From NCBI GenBank assembly GCA_045642465.1, contig JAZUIY010000016.1, positions 248,001 through 312,000 of the forward strand: a DNA stretch of 64,000 nucleotides, read 5' to 3'. The notes under the pieces are model-generated. The model did no database searches. It had not been told where the DNA came from and worked only from the letters and a program-made list of their open reading frames with translations. This document shows, piece by piece, positions 34,410-41,848 of this stretch; position 1 is the first letter of the stretch; each line of letters starts with the position of its first letter. The translations under genes and the position numbers were made by a program. Source of the stretch: RUG420 sp045642465. Its GTDB lineage: Bacteria > Bacillota > Clostridia > Oscillospirales > Acutalibacteraceae.

Positions 34410-34447
34410 CTCGTTTTTCATGTTAGCTAAGCATGTTCTTTGAGAAA

Positions 34448-34615
34448 TTATTCTTCAACAATAGCGCCGGTTGGGCAGGTGTCGATGCAAGCACCGCATT
34501 CTGCACAAGCGTCCTGGTCAATTGCATAGATATCGCCTTCGGTGATAGCGTCTGCAGGGCAGCCAGCTGCGCAAGAACCACAAGCTACACATTCGTCAGT
34601 AATCTTGTAAGCCAT
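34448..34615 (-). CDS. 2[4Fe-4S] ferredoxin, 55 residues
   Basis: A short minus-strand gene starting at ATG 34615 after AGGAGGAAA and stopping at 34448. The protein MAYKITDECVACGSC... has two C-x2-C-x2-C-x3-C-P clusters: CVACGSCAAGCP and CAECGACIDTCP. It is a classical clostridial-type low-potential electron carrier, likely serving hydrogenase, Etf or radical-enzyme redox partners. It has its own promoter overlapping the end of aroEK and its own terminator, so it is probably monocistronic and highly expressed. Confidence 0.96.
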   Translation of the reverse strand: MAYKITDECVACGSCAAGCPADAITEGDIYAIDQDACAECGACIDTCPTGAIVEE

Positions 34616-34645
34616 GATGTTTCCTCCTGTTTAAGATTTACTCAA

Positions 34646-34673
34646 ATTTTATCACATTGCACGGGGTTTTCAA
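34646..34673 (-). promoter_or_regulatory. Ferredoxin promoter
   Basis: On the minus strand TTGAAA (34673-34668), a 16-bp spacer and TAAAAT (34651-34646) lie about 30 bases before the ferredoxin start. The -35 box overlaps the stop codon of the upstream aroEK gene. Confidence 0.62.
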
Positions 34674-35890
34674 TACCTCGCCAAAAATTTGTCAATTAAT
34701 TCTTCCACCGAGCCATTGTTGTCCAAGGTTTCGTCAGAGAAGCGGGAATAGCGGGGTTCCCGGTTCCATTTCATTTCTTCCAAGGTAGTCAAATCCTTGG
34801 AAAGAGGACGGCCATCTGTGGCCAAAAGGGAAAGATTCCGGTCTATCCGGAAAATGCGCCCGTTTTGGTGCAGCGGCCCATAATTGTCTTCCCGCAGGAC
34901 GGCACCGCCGCCAAGAGAAAGGATAACGCCGGAGCGTTTACCCAGTTCCACAATGACTTGGTGTTCGTAGTTCCGGAAAGTTTCTTCTCCGTCCTCGGCA
35001 AAGATATCCGGAATGGATTTCCCAGCCAACTTTACAATTTCTTCGTCGGTGTCGAGCACTTCCCGTCCGGTACGTTCTCCCAAAGCGGAGGCTAAGGTGG
35101 ATTTTCCACACCCTGGCATGCCACAGAGGATAATATTGCTCTGGGCTTTGGTCAGGTCCTGAAGAATGGAAGCATAAGCGGTTTCAGGAGCAGTGACTCC
35201 AAAGAACAATTCGTGGGCTGCAATGCCTTGGGCCACTAGCATGGATAAGCCACCGGCAAAAGGAATGCCCAATGCCTCTGCCTGTAACAGCAGTTCCGTG
35301 CGAAGGGGATTGTAGATTAAATCCAGCACACCGGAAAGCTTCGGGAAGTCCGAAAGGGAAACAGGGGAAGCCCCATTATTTGGGAACATACCCACCGGTG
35401 TGGTGTTAATGATAATGTCGGCATCTGCATGCCGGCTGAGGTTTTCATAATTGTTCTGGCCGCCACGGGAAATGAGAACCACGGTGGACGGGTTCAACTG
35501 GGTCAGGGCATACTGCACTGCCTTGGAGGCACCGCCGGTGCCCAGCACCAGCACCTTTTTGCCCGCAACAGAAATGCCGCTTTCCTGCACCATGCGCAGG
35601 AACCCCAAGGCATCTGTGTTATGGGCAACCAGCTTACCGCCTTGGTTCACCAGCACGTTGGCGGCCCCAATAGCCTGTACCTCCGGTGCCAGTTCCGAAC
35701 AAAACGGTAAGACGATTTCTTTATAAGGAATGGTAACGTTCAGACCGCCTAAGTCGGCGCGGGTCACAAAGGCTTCCACCTGATCCGGTTCCACTTCATA
35801 GAGGGCATAGGCGTCATTGCCTAGAGCCTTGTGGATGGCAGGGGAAAAACTGTGGCCTAAGGTGCGGCCCAGTAATCCGTAAATTGCCAT
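34670..35890 (-). CDS. aroE-aroK: Shikimate dehydrogenase - shikimate kinase fusion
   Basis: A 406-residue bifunctional protein. Residues about 1-245 are AroE, reducing 3-dehydroshikimate with NADPH: GHSFSPAIHKAL, NVTIPYKE, NTDALGF, GTGGASKAVQ and INTTPVGM. Residues about 248-406 are AroK, phosphorylating shikimate: P-loop GMPGCGKST, DTDEEIV, FAEDGEETFRNYE and LGGGAV. The two carry out consecutive pathway steps. It is the last gene of the aro operon, 16 bases after aroC. Confidence 0.95.
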   Translation of the reverse strand: MAIYGLLGRTLGHSFSPAIHKALGNDAYALYEVEPDQVEAFVTRADLGGLNVTIPYKEIVLPFCSELAPEVQAIGAANVLVNQGGKLVAHNTDALGFLRMVQESGISVAGKKVLVLGTGGASKAVQYALTQLNPSTVVLISRGGQNNYENLSRHADADIIINTTPVGMFPNNGASPVSLSDFPKLSGVLDLIYNPLRTELLLQAEALGIPFAGGLSMLVAQGIAAHELFFGVTAPETAYASILQDLTKAQSNIILCGMPGCGKSTLASALGERTGREVLDTDEEIVKLAGKSIPDIFAEDGEETFRNYEHQVIVELGKRSGVILSLGGGAVLREDNYGPLHQNGRIFRIDRNLSLLATDGRPLSKDLTTLEEMKWNREPRYSRFSDETLDNNGSVEELIDKFLARY

Positions 35891-35906
35891 GACGGTCTCC
35901 TTTCCG

Positions 35907-37262
35907 TTACTTTAATAAATCTGCTTGATAGTCTTTGCTGAGTTTCATCATGTCTTTGACGAATGCTTCTGCGAAGTCTTCCATGCCTGGGGCATTGGCT
36001 CTGGCCTTGGCAATGACTTCTGCTTCCCGGCCTTCGTTCAGGATAGGAAGGTGATGTTCTTTCTTATAGTCGGCTACGGCTTTGGCAGCTTCCATGCGCT
36101 GCTGAAAGAGCGTAACCAGCTGCTGGTCTAATGCATCTATTTCAGAGCGGATATCCGTTAAATCTGCGTTAGCAGAAGAAGGGAACTGACCTTCGGTCAA
36201 CAGCATGTCCAATACCACCAAAGCTGCAGCTGCTTCTGCCACCGGTACTGCACGAATGGCAACGCATGGGTCGTGTCTGCCTTCAATGACAATGGTGGTT
36301 TCTTCCATGGTGGCAATGTTCACAGTGCGCTGCGGTGCGCCAATGGAAGGGGTTGGTTTCATGGCCAGGGTGAAGGTAACCGGCATGCCGTTGGTGATGC
36401 CGCCCAGGACACCGCCTACATGGTTGGTTTCCGTTTCCACCTTACCGTCCACGAGAATGAACGGGTCATTGTACTGGGAACCCAGGGAAGAGACACAGTC
36501 ATACCCGGAGCCAAAGGCAATGCCTTTGATGGCTGGAATGCCAAAGCAAACTTCAGCTAGTTTGCTTTCCATGCCTTGATATCTTGGAGTGCCAAGTCCT
36601 ACCGGCAATCCAATAATGGCACATTCAATCATGCCGCCTACGGAGTCATTCTTAGAAAGTGCATCCTTAATTTCTTCCTGCATGGCAGTGGCTGCCTGGT
36701 CAGACAGGGTAGGGAAGGATTTGGCGGCAAGTTCCTCAAACAATTCCTTGGTTGGATGCAGTGGAAAAGCTTCGTCGGAAACAGAACCGACTTGCATGAG
36801 GTGGGCACCAACAAAAATGCCACGGCGGGCCAGAATCTGTTTGGCAATGCCGCCGGCAACACACAGCGGGGCAGTTAAACGGCCACTGAAGTGTCCGCCG
36901 CCACGGAGGTCCATGCTGTCACCGTACTTACACCGTGCGGTGTAATCTGCGTGACTTGGGCGAGGACAGAAGCGGAGGTTTTCGTAGTCTCCGGAGCGCT
37001 TGTTGGTGTTTTGGATAACGGCCCGAAGGGTGTCGCCGGTTAAGGCGCCATCCGAAAGGCCGGATTCGAAGGTAGGAAGATCCGCTTCCTTCCGTGGGGT
37101 GGTGAGTGCCCCGCCCGGTTTCCGCCGGTCCATAAAGAAAGCAAGTTCGGTAAGGTCAACGGTTTCGCCTTTTGGGAATCCGCTGACTTCACAACCGATG
37201 AAGTCCCCATGGGATTCGCCAAAGATATTCACTTTGAGGGTGGTACCAAATTTAGAATTCAT
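35907..37262 (-). CDS. aroC-aroQ: Chorismate synthase - chorismate mutase fusion
   Basis: A 451-residue protein. Residues about 1-355 are chorismate synthase (FMN-dependent): FGESHG, RPSHADYT, GGGHFSGR and GRHDPCVAIRAVPVAEAAAA. Residues about 365-451 are an all-helical AroQ chorismate mutase: DIRSEIDALDQQLVTLFQQR, then VADYKKEHHLPILNEGRE. The fusion joins production of chorismate and its conversion to prephenate, the substrate of the TyrA encoded in the same operon. I do not recall this fusion as common. Its start overlaps aroA by 11 bases. Confidence 0.93.
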   Translation of the reverse strand: MNSKFGTTLKVNIFGESHGDFIGCEVSGFPKGETVDLTELAFFMDRRKPGGALTTPRKEADLPTFESGLSDGALTGDTLRAVIQNTNKRSGDYENLRFCPRPSHADYTARCKYGDSMDLRGGGHFSGRLTAPLCVAGGIAKQILARRGIFVGAHLMQVGSVSDEAFPLHPTKELFEELAAKSFPTLSDQAATAMQEEIKDALSKNDSVGGMIECAIIGLPVGLGTPRYQGMESKLAEVCFGIPAIKGIAFGSGYDCVSSLGSQYNDPFILVDGKVETETNHVGGVLGGITNGMPVTFTLAMKPTPSIGAPQRTVNIATMEETTIVIEGRHDPCVAIRAVPVAEAAAALVVLDMLLTEGQFPSSANADLTDIRSEIDALDQQLVTLFQQRMEAAKAVADYKKEHHLPILNEGREAEVIAKARANAPGMEDFAEAFVKDMMKLSKDYQADLLK

Positions 37263-38475
37263 AAACCTGACCTCCTAACTGAGTGAGATGAGAGAAGAAG
37301 TCCGGATAGGACTTTTCTACGGCAGCGGCATCTTCAATGAGGACACCTTCTGGGGGACCAAAGAGCGTTGCCCCAATGGCAGCTGCCATGGCAATGCGGT
37401 GGTCGTTATAAGAATTGACCCGAAGAGGAGCACAGGAAAAAGCTACTCCCGGTTCAATGTGTAATCCATCTGATGTAATAGTGGCGGTTCCGCCAAGTGC
37501 CGTTACCATGTCGTAAACCGACTGAATACGGTCACTTTCTTTCATACGGAGCCGTTCTCCGTGGGTAAAGTCCACCGGATGGGTTCCGTTTAGGGTAGCA
37601 ATGGCCAAGGCCGGCAGCATATCCGGAATTTGCCGTAAGTCCACAGAGGAAACGGAAGCCCAGTCGGAAAGCAACGGCGCAATCCGTTTGTCTCCTTGCG
37701 GAGAATCTTCCGAAAGACCGGTTACCGAAACCCCGGCCACCATCCAAAAGGCGGCATTGGACCAGTCCGTGTCTACCATGACCCGGCCAGGGGAATGGAA
37801 CACCTGCCGACCTGGTACATTCCAACCAGAATCCGTTGGAATAACGGTAATGCCAAACTTAGAAAGGGTGTCTATGGTAATGTCCACATAAGCAGCGGAC
37901 TGCAATTCGGTGGTTAAAACAATGCTGCTGTCTCCGGAAAGGAGAGGCAGGGCCATCAGCAGCCCGGTAATATACTGGGAACTGACGTTGCCCGGCAGTG
38001 TAAACTTGCCGGCCTGCAGCAACCCGAAACTTAGAAGCGGTAAAAAGGCATCCTCTCCAAAGGAGAAGGAAACGCCGTTCTGTCCCAGAACCTCAAGCAG
38101 TTCATTGAGCGGGCGCTGTGGCAATTTTCCGCTGCCGGTAAAGCAGCAATGGTCCGCCAGGGCGCAGGCCACAGGAATCAAAAAACGCAACGTGGAACCA
38201 CTTTCCCCACAGGAGAGCGGTTCCACGTTTTTGGATTCTACAATTGGCGTTACCGTAACAGCATCCTCCGTTACGGCAACAGAGGCACCTAGGGCGCGAA
38301 GGCACGCCAAGGTGGCCTGCATGTCTGCGGACAAACGAGCTTTGCCGGCAAACTGCAGGGTAGTAGGAGCATCTGCCAAAGCGGCGCAAATGGCCAAACG
38401 GTGAAAGTCACTCTTGGAAGGAATACCCGCAATGGGACCCTGAAGGGTGGCTGGCTTCACAAGTACGTTGGCCAT
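37252..38475 (-). CDS. aroA: EPSP synthase (3-phosphoshikimate 1-carboxyvinyltransferase)
   Basis: A 407-residue AroA joining shikimate-3-phosphate and PEP. IPSKSDFHRLAICAAL carries the N-terminal Lys-Ser substrate site, CGESGSTLRFLIP is the central signature, and GERLRMKESDRI plus NDHRIAMA are the C-terminal ones. In many AroA proteins the first motif is GSKS; here PSKSD is seen. It lies between aroB (24 bases upstream) and aroC (overlap). Confidence 0.95.
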   Translation of the reverse strand: MANVLVKPATLQGPIAGIPSKSDFHRLAICAALADAPTTLQFAGKARLSADMQATLACLRALGASVAVTEDAVTVTPIVESKNVEPLSCGESGSTLRFLIPVACALADHCCFTGSGKLPQRPLNELLEVLGQNGVSFSFGEDAFLPLLSFGLLQAGKFTLPGNVSSQYITGLLMALPLLSGDSSIVLTTELQSAAYVDITIDTLSKFGITVIPTDSGWNVPGRQVFHSPGRVMVDTDWSNAAFWMVAGVSVTGLSEDSPQGDKRIAPLLSDWASVSSVDLRQIPDMLPALAIATLNGTHPVDFTHGERLRMKESDRIQSVYDMVTALGGTATITSDGLHIEPGVAFSCAPLRVNSYNDHRIAMAAAIGATLFGPPEGVLIEDAAAVEKSYPDFFSHLTQLGGQVYEF

Positions 38476-38499
38476 AAAATGCTCCTTTCTAAAAGGACT

Positions 38500-39600
38500 T
38501 TACAGTCCCTTTGCAATAAATGCTTCCAATTCGGAAACAGGGATTTCTTTCAAAATACAGTCACCAAAGTCCACCGGAATGACCAGACGGATGGTGTCTC
38601 CGCGTCGCTTTTTGTCGTTTAAGGCAAAGGCGGCCAATTCTTTGGCGGTGAACGAGGTGTGGATGGAGAATCCGTTGCTTTCTAGCATGGATTCCAAACT
38701 CTTTACAAATTCCGGCTTGGTAATGCCCATGGCCAAACCGGCTCTGGCGGTAATGGCAATGCCGGTGGCAACAGCGTAGCCGTGGGTAATGGCAAAGTCC
38801 GAACACCGTTCAATGCCGTGGCCAACAGTGTGGCCCAAGTTTAAGAGAAGGCGTTCGCCGGTGTCGAATTCGTCATTGGCAACAATGTCGGCCTTAATCT
38901 GAATGCATTTGGTAATGATGTTCTTCATGATGTCATGCCGTTCTGCATCCGTCAGGCCCAGCTGCTTTGGTCGGGTCCGGTATAGTCCGGTTTCAATGAC
39001 GCCTTTTAAGCCCTGGTCCCGGAGGCAGACATATTTTACCACTTCACCCATGCCGTCGGTACGGAACTCAGAAGGCAGGGTACCTACGGTGTTTAAGTCA
39101 CAAATAACCCGAAGAGGCTGCTTGAAAGCGCCTACCAGGTTTTTGCCACCCTCCAAATCCACAGCGGTTTTTCCGCCTACGGAGGAGTCAACAGCAGCCA
39201 GAATGCTGGTTGGCATCTGCACATATTCCATACCCCGGTTATAGGTGGCTGCGGCAAAGCCGGTTAAGTCTCCGGTGACACCGCCGCCCAAGGCCACCAA
39301 AATGTCGGAACGGGTCAGATGTTCTTCTGCCAAGTGTTCCATTAAGCTGGCATAGGTTCGAAGGTTCTTATGCTCTTCTCCAGCTTCAAAAATGAAGTTA
39401 CAGGTCTGGAAGCCTGCAGCACGGAGAGAATGTTCCACTTTGTCCATGTAAATAGGAGCCACGTTGGTGTCAGAGACCAGGCAGACCTTGCATGGCTTAT
39501 GCACCTGGGAAATCAGTTCCCCGGCTTCTTCCATCAGGTCAAAGCCAACGTAAACCTCATACTGTTTGGAAGTGTTAATTGGAATAATGGTTGCGTTCAT
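38500..39600 (-). CDS. aroB: 3-dehydroquinate synthase
   Basis: A 366-residue NAD-dependent AroB, converting DAHP to 3-dehydroquinate. Motifs: EAGEEHKN, ALGGGVTGDLTGFAAATYNRG, PTSILAAVDSSVGGKTAVD and LLNLGHTVGHGIE with zinc-binding histidines. Length is normal. It follows tyrA with 28 bases between. aroD (dehydroquinase) is not in this operon or window. Confidence 0.96.
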   Translation of the reverse strand: MNATIIPINTSKQYEVYVGFDLMEEAGELISQVHKPCKVCLVSDTNVAPIYMDKVEHSLRAAGFQTCNFIFEAGEEHKNLRTYASLMEHLAEEHLTRSDILVALGGGVTGDLTGFAAATYNRGMEYVQMPTSILAAVDSSVGGKTAVDLEGGKNLVGAFKQPLRVICDLNTVGTLPSEFRTDGMGEVVKYVCLRDQGLKGVIETGLYRTRPKQLGLTDAERHDIMKNIITKCIQIKADIVANDEFDTGERLLLNLGHTVGHGIERCSDFAITHGYAVATGIAITARAGLAMGITKPEFVKSLESMLESNGFSIHTSFTAKELAAFALNDKKRRGDTIRLVIPVDFGDCILKEIPVSELEAFIAKGL

Positions 39601-39628
39601 AAACTGTCCTTCTTATGTCCAATAAAAG

Positions 39629-40483
39629 TTAGGAATTGGCTGCGTGATCTTCGTAAGGCTCGGTCATTTTTAGGTTGTTGCCTTCTGCCAGCAAAGCCCG
39701 GAGTTTTTCTTCATCCTTTGCTTTGATGGCGTCACGGTAAGCCGCAATATTATCTACTAAAATATCCAGTTCCTTGCCTAAGAAATCTGCATCTGCAAGG
39801 AATAACTGGGTCCACATTTCCGGATTCAAACGGGCAACCCGGGTCATGTCTTTGTAGGACCCGGCGGTAAAGCCCATGCGTTTGCGAGAGGTAGGGCTCT
39901 TAATGTAAGCACTGGATACCACGTGAGCCAGCTGGCTGGTGTAGGAAATGATGCCGTCATGTTCTTCCGGGGTGGAGTACACAATTTCTCCAAAGCCCAA
40001 GGAAAGGAAGAACTGTTTGAGGCGATCCAGTGTCACAATGTCGGTGGATTCGTCCGGACAGAGAATCATGGAAGCTCCGTTATAAAGGTCTGCCACGGAG
40101 TTGGTGAAGCCGGCAATTTCTTTCCCGGCCATTGGGTGTCCGCCAACGTAGTGGAATCCATACTGACGGGCAATTGGGGTGACGGCTTCTGCTACCAGAC
40201 GTTTTACGCCGCAAAGGTCTACCAAAATGGCGTCCTGTTTAAAGAACTTGGCGTGGTCTTCCACCCAAGTGAGCAAAGCATCCGGAATGATGGCAATCAT
40301 GATGATGTCACAGGAGGACAGGTTCTCGTCGGTGAGACGCCCGTCAATGGCACCGGACATGAGGGCCATCTGCATGGATTCTTCGTTGATATCAAAACCG
40401 AGCACGGTGGCGTCGGTGTTTTTCTGAATGGATTTTGCCATGGAGCCGCCAATGAGGCCAAGGCCAATCATTGCAACGGTCAT
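39629..40483 (-). CDS. tyrA: Prephenate dehydrogenase
   Basis: A 284-residue TyrA: prephenate + NAD(P) gives 4-hydroxyphenylpyruvate, the committed step to tyrosine. GLGLIGGSMAKS is the Rossmann motif, VGGHPMAGKE the substrate-binding histidine region and YTSQLAHVVSSAY the catalytic helix. No ACT regulatory domain is present at the C-terminus, so feedback control probably falls on the DAHP synthase and the attenuator. Its start overlaps the DAHP synthase stop (ATGA). Confidence 0.94.
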   Translation of the reverse strand: MTVAMIGLGLIGGSMAKSIQKNTDATVLGFDINEESMQMALMSGAIDGRLTDENLSSCDIIMIAIIPDALLTWVEDHAKFFKQDAILVDLCGVKRLVAEAVTPIARQYGFHYVGGHPMAGKEIAGFTNSVADLYNGASMILCPDESTDIVTLDRLKQFFLSLGFGEIVYSTPEEHDGIISYTSQLAHVVSSAYIKSPTSRKRMGFTAGSYKDMTRVARLNPEMWTQLFLADADFLGKELDILVDNIAAYRDAIKAKDEEKLRALLAEGNNLKMTEPYEDHAANS

Positions 40484-41481
40484 GAAATTGCCTCCTTAAT
40501 GAGGAAGCATTTCTTAGCCACTTCTTTGAACTGTTCACAGTTCAACTGCTGAGCGGCGTCAGATTTTGCCTGCTGTGGGTTGTTGTGGACTTCAATAATC
40601 AGACCGTCGGCGCCGGAGGCAACGGAGGCGTAGGACAGGTCAGGCACCATGTCCACACGGCCGCAGGCGTGGCTTGGGTCAATGATGATTGGCAGGTGGG
40701 TCTTGCTGCGGAGGGCCGGCGTAATGGCTACGTCCAGGGTGTTTCTGGTGTAGGTTTCATAGGTGCGGATGCCCCGTTCGCAGAGGATGACGTTCTGGTT
40801 GCCGTTGGCCATGATGTATTCCGCAGACATGAGCAGCTCCTGGTAGGTGGCGGAGAGGCCGCGCTTTAACAGGATTGGCTTCTGGCACTTGCCCAGTTCT
40901 TTCAGCAGTTCAAAGTTCTGCATGTTTCTGGCGCCAATCTGCAGCACGTCAACGTCTGCACAGGCATCCAACTGAGAGATGTCCATGATTTCGGAAACGA
41001 CAGGGAGACCGTACTGGTCACCGGCTGCCTTCAGCAGTTTAATACCTTCTTCCTTCATGCCTTGGAAGGCGTAAGGGGAGGTACGCGGTTTGAAAGCACC
41101 GCCGCGGAGCATGGTGGCACCGGCTTCTTTCACTGCCTTGGCCACGGTGAAGATTTGTTCTTCACTTTCAATGGAACATGGGCCGGCAATCATGGTCAAA
41201 TTGCCACCGCCGATTTGGGTGTTGCCCACTTTGACAATGGTGTCTTCCGGATGGAATTTACGGTTTGCTTTTTTATATGGTTCCTGGATACGCTTTACGC
41301 TGCTAACAATATCAAGAGCGGAAATTAAATCTTCGTCTAACTGGGTGGTATCACCAATTAAGCCCCAGATGGTTTCACTGGAACCGGTAGACTTGTTAAT
41401 CTGTAAGTTCTTGTCTAAGATCCACTGTTCCAGAGAATTCAGCTGCTCCGGATTTGGATTTGGTTTTAAAATGATAATCAT
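40480..41481 (-). CDS. aroF: DAHP synthase with N-terminal regulatory domain (AroA-beta/TM type)
   Basis: A 333-residue DAHP synthase, first enzyme of the shikimate pathway (PEP + erythrose-4-phosphate). Residues about 1-70 form a ferredoxin-like domain that in Thermotoga-type enzymes mediates feedback inhibition by Tyr. The barrel has AGPCSIESEEQI, LRGGAFKPRTSPYAFQG, IGARNMQNFELLKELG and DPSHACGR. The start at 41481 follows TTGGAGGAAAC; the frame continues upstream into the attenuator without a good start. First structural gene of the operon behind a Tyr-rich leader. Confidence 0.95.
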   Translation of the reverse strand: MIIILKPNPNPEQLNSLEQWILDKNLQINKSTGSSETIWGLIGDTTQLDEDLISALDIVSSVKRIQEPYKKANRKFHPEDTIVKVGNTQIGGGNLTMIAGPCSIESEEQIFTVAKAVKEAGATMLRGGAFKPRTSPYAFQGMKEEGIKLLKAAGDQYGLPVVSEIMDISQLDACADVDVLQIGARNMQNFELLKELGKCQKPILLKRGLSATYQELLMSAEYIMANGNQNVILCERGIRTYETYTRNTLDVAITPALRSKTHLPIIIDPSHACGRVDMVPDLSYASVASGADGLIIEVHNNPQQAKSDAAQQLNCEQFKEVAKKCFLIKEAIS

Positions 41482-41515
41482 ATTGTTTCCTCCAAGAATG
41501 AAATAAAAAAGCAAT

Positions 41516-41546
41516 AAAAAAACCCTGCAGCGGATTAGCCACAGGG
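41516..41546 (-). terminator. Attenuator (intrinsic terminator) of the aro operon
   Basis: On the minus strand CCCTGTGGC (41546-41538), loop TAATCC, GCTGCAGGG (41531-41523) form a 9-bp stem with two G-T wobbles, followed by seven T (41522-41516). It lies between the leader peptide stop and the DAHP synthase gene, exactly where an attenuator is expected. Confidence 0.85.
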
Positions 41547-41562
41547 GAATAGGTAAGGTTAC

Positions 41563-41652
41563 TTACGCCTTCTTAGCCAAACCGCAAAAAGCCATGCCGT
41601 AGTAGGAATAGCCGTAGTATGGGTATGCGGTTTTGAAAGAGGTGAATTTCAT
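41563..41652 (-). CDS. Tyr/Phe-rich leader peptide of the aro operon
   Basis: A 29-codon minus-strand frame from ATG 41652 to TAA 41563, with AAAGGAAG upstream. Its middle reads AYPYYGYSYYGMAF: six tyrosines within nine codons, plus three phenylalanines in the whole peptide (MKFTSF..., MAF). The stop lies 16 bases before the attenuator stem. Ribosome stalling at the Tyr codons when charged tRNA-Tyr is scarce would be expected to prevent terminator formation. A segment AAACCGCA/TGCGGTTT (41579-41586 with 41626-41633) can form an alternative upstream hairpin. Role inferred from layout; the frame and codons are directly visible. Confidence 0.85.
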   Translation of the reverse strand: MKFTSFKTAYPYYGYSYYGMAFCGLAKKA

Positions 41653-41677
41653 AATAATACTTCCTTTGCTCTCACAA

Positions 41678-41707
41678 ATTTTACCACCAAGGGAGAACCA
41701 CTGTCAA
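41678..41707 (-). promoter_or_regulatory. Promoter of the aro operon
   Basis: On the minus strand TTGACA (41707-41702), an 18-bp spacer and TAAAAT (41683-41678). The transcript would begin near 41671, about 20 bases before the leader peptide start codon. Confidence 0.78.
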
Positions 41708-41784
41708 CAAAAACTTTTGCCACTTTAAAGCGCTAAAGAGCCCTAGTATTAGTACGGAATTTTCGGGCGATTTAGCACTACATA

Positions 41785-41813
41785 TTGTAATACTGTACGA
41801 TTTTATCTATAAT
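41785..41813 (+). promoter_or_regulatory. Promoter of the 41849 membrane protein gene
   Basis: TTGTAA (41785-41790), 17-bp spacer, TATAAT (41808-41813). Repeated TAGTATTA/TAATACT elements (near 41744, 41789 and 41817) surround it and could bind a regulator. Confidence 0.65.
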
Positions 41814-41848
41814 GTTTTAGTATTATAAATTTTGTAGGAGGAATTGAA

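Noticed and set aside
34433..34699. 88-residue plus-strand frame
   Set aside because: It overlies the minus-strand ferredoxin gene, whose two Cys clusters, ribosome binding site, promoter and terminator are all present. The plus-strand product is Cys-rich only as an accident of that.
41516..41700. T-box riboswitch upstream of the aro operon
   Set aside because: The leader from the predicted start to the gene is only about 190 bases, with no T-box consensus or specifier-loop stem. A coding leader peptide explains the region better.
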